64,000 bases of DNA, from the NCBI RefSeq assembly GCF_020382885.2, contig NC_058504.1:23301545-23365544 (forward strand), written 5' to 3'. The notes under the pieces were generated by a model, which was given only the letters and a program-made list of their open reading frames with translations, ran no database searches and was not told where the DNA came from. A program made the position numbers and the translations under genes. Of this stretch, positions 63,740 through 64,000 are shown in pieces (positions within the stretch are counted from its first letter, which is position 1; every line of letters begins with the position of its first letter). The stretch comes from Scatophagus argus (lineage: Eukaryota > Chordata > Actinopteri > Scatophagidae).

Positions 63740-64000
63740 GAAAATGAACCACCTCAGTGAATTTTAATGTTTATTATTTTAAGAATAATAAAATTTTGCG
63801 ATCTCTATAACCACTGTTGTGAATGATCTGTGTGGCTCCTTTTTGCAATGTAGACAATGGTGACAGTGTACATTTGTAAGTATGGCCCCAAACCACTGCA
63901 CAGTAGTTTAATATGGTAAAAGCAGTCAACATTAAAAAATGTGGAGTGATTTATGGTCCAGAAAGTGTTTTGCCTTACTCAGTACTGAAATGCTTTTTGA
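63740..64000 (-). mobile_element. Old LINE fragment, upstream part of the split element
   Basis: One minus-strand frame reads STLQKGATQIIHNSGYRDR, the LQKRAIRII-type motif that precedes the C-terminal block found at 62,270-62,610. Runs off the window end. Confidence 0.55.

Overview
The window is nuclear DNA of a ray-finned fish, probably a percomorph teleost. The evidence is three vertebrate genes split into many GT-AG exons, very abundant CA/TG microsatellites, teleost-type tRNA-headed SINEs and 5'-truncated LINE tails. The species cannot be named from sequence alone.

Layout. (1) Bases 1-690: a candidate promoter and non-coding first exon of a minus-strand gene leaving the window to the left. 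(2) 2463-8415, plus strand: a complete seven-exon gene for a UBE2D-class ubiquitin-conjugating enzyme (147 aa), with its poly(A) signal at 8879. (3) 33733-11182, minus strand: a complete nfkb1 gene (23 coding exons, 929 aa; p105/p50) with the Rel homology domain, NLS, glycine-rich region, ankyrin repeats, death domain and an IKK/beta-TrCP degron. It converges tail-to-tail on the UBE2D gene. (4) 34.5-41.1 kb: the nfkb1 5' flank with a candidate promoter near 35.6-35.9 kb, then an interval without a recognisable gene that must hold the dgkq 3' UTR. (5) 56784-41084, minus strand: a complete dgkq gene (23 coding exons, 917 aa; diacylglycerol kinase theta) with three C1 domains, RA-like regions and the bipartite kinase domain. 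(6) 57-64 kb: the dgkq 5' flank, then a cluster of decayed, partly nested non-LTR retrotransposons.

How the genes relate. UBE2D enzymes supply ubiquitin in NF-kB signalling and in p105 processing. In human 4q24, NFKB1 and UBE2D3 are close neighbours (MANBA lies between them, and CISD2 is head-to-head with UBE2D3), so the left half is conserved synteny. DGKQ lies on human 4p, so its position beside nfkb1 differs from human. All exon boundaries were derived by hand from splice signals and reading frame; each set sums to an intact frame.

I did not find a new multi-gene system. The unusual points are local: a 31-bp minisatellite that includes the 5' splice site of an nfkb1 exon; exons in nfkb1 and dgkq bracketed by complementary (UG)n/(CA)n tracts; a sense-oriented LINE tail with AATAAA close to the nfkb1 start exon; and a UBE2D protein that diverges only at its two ends.
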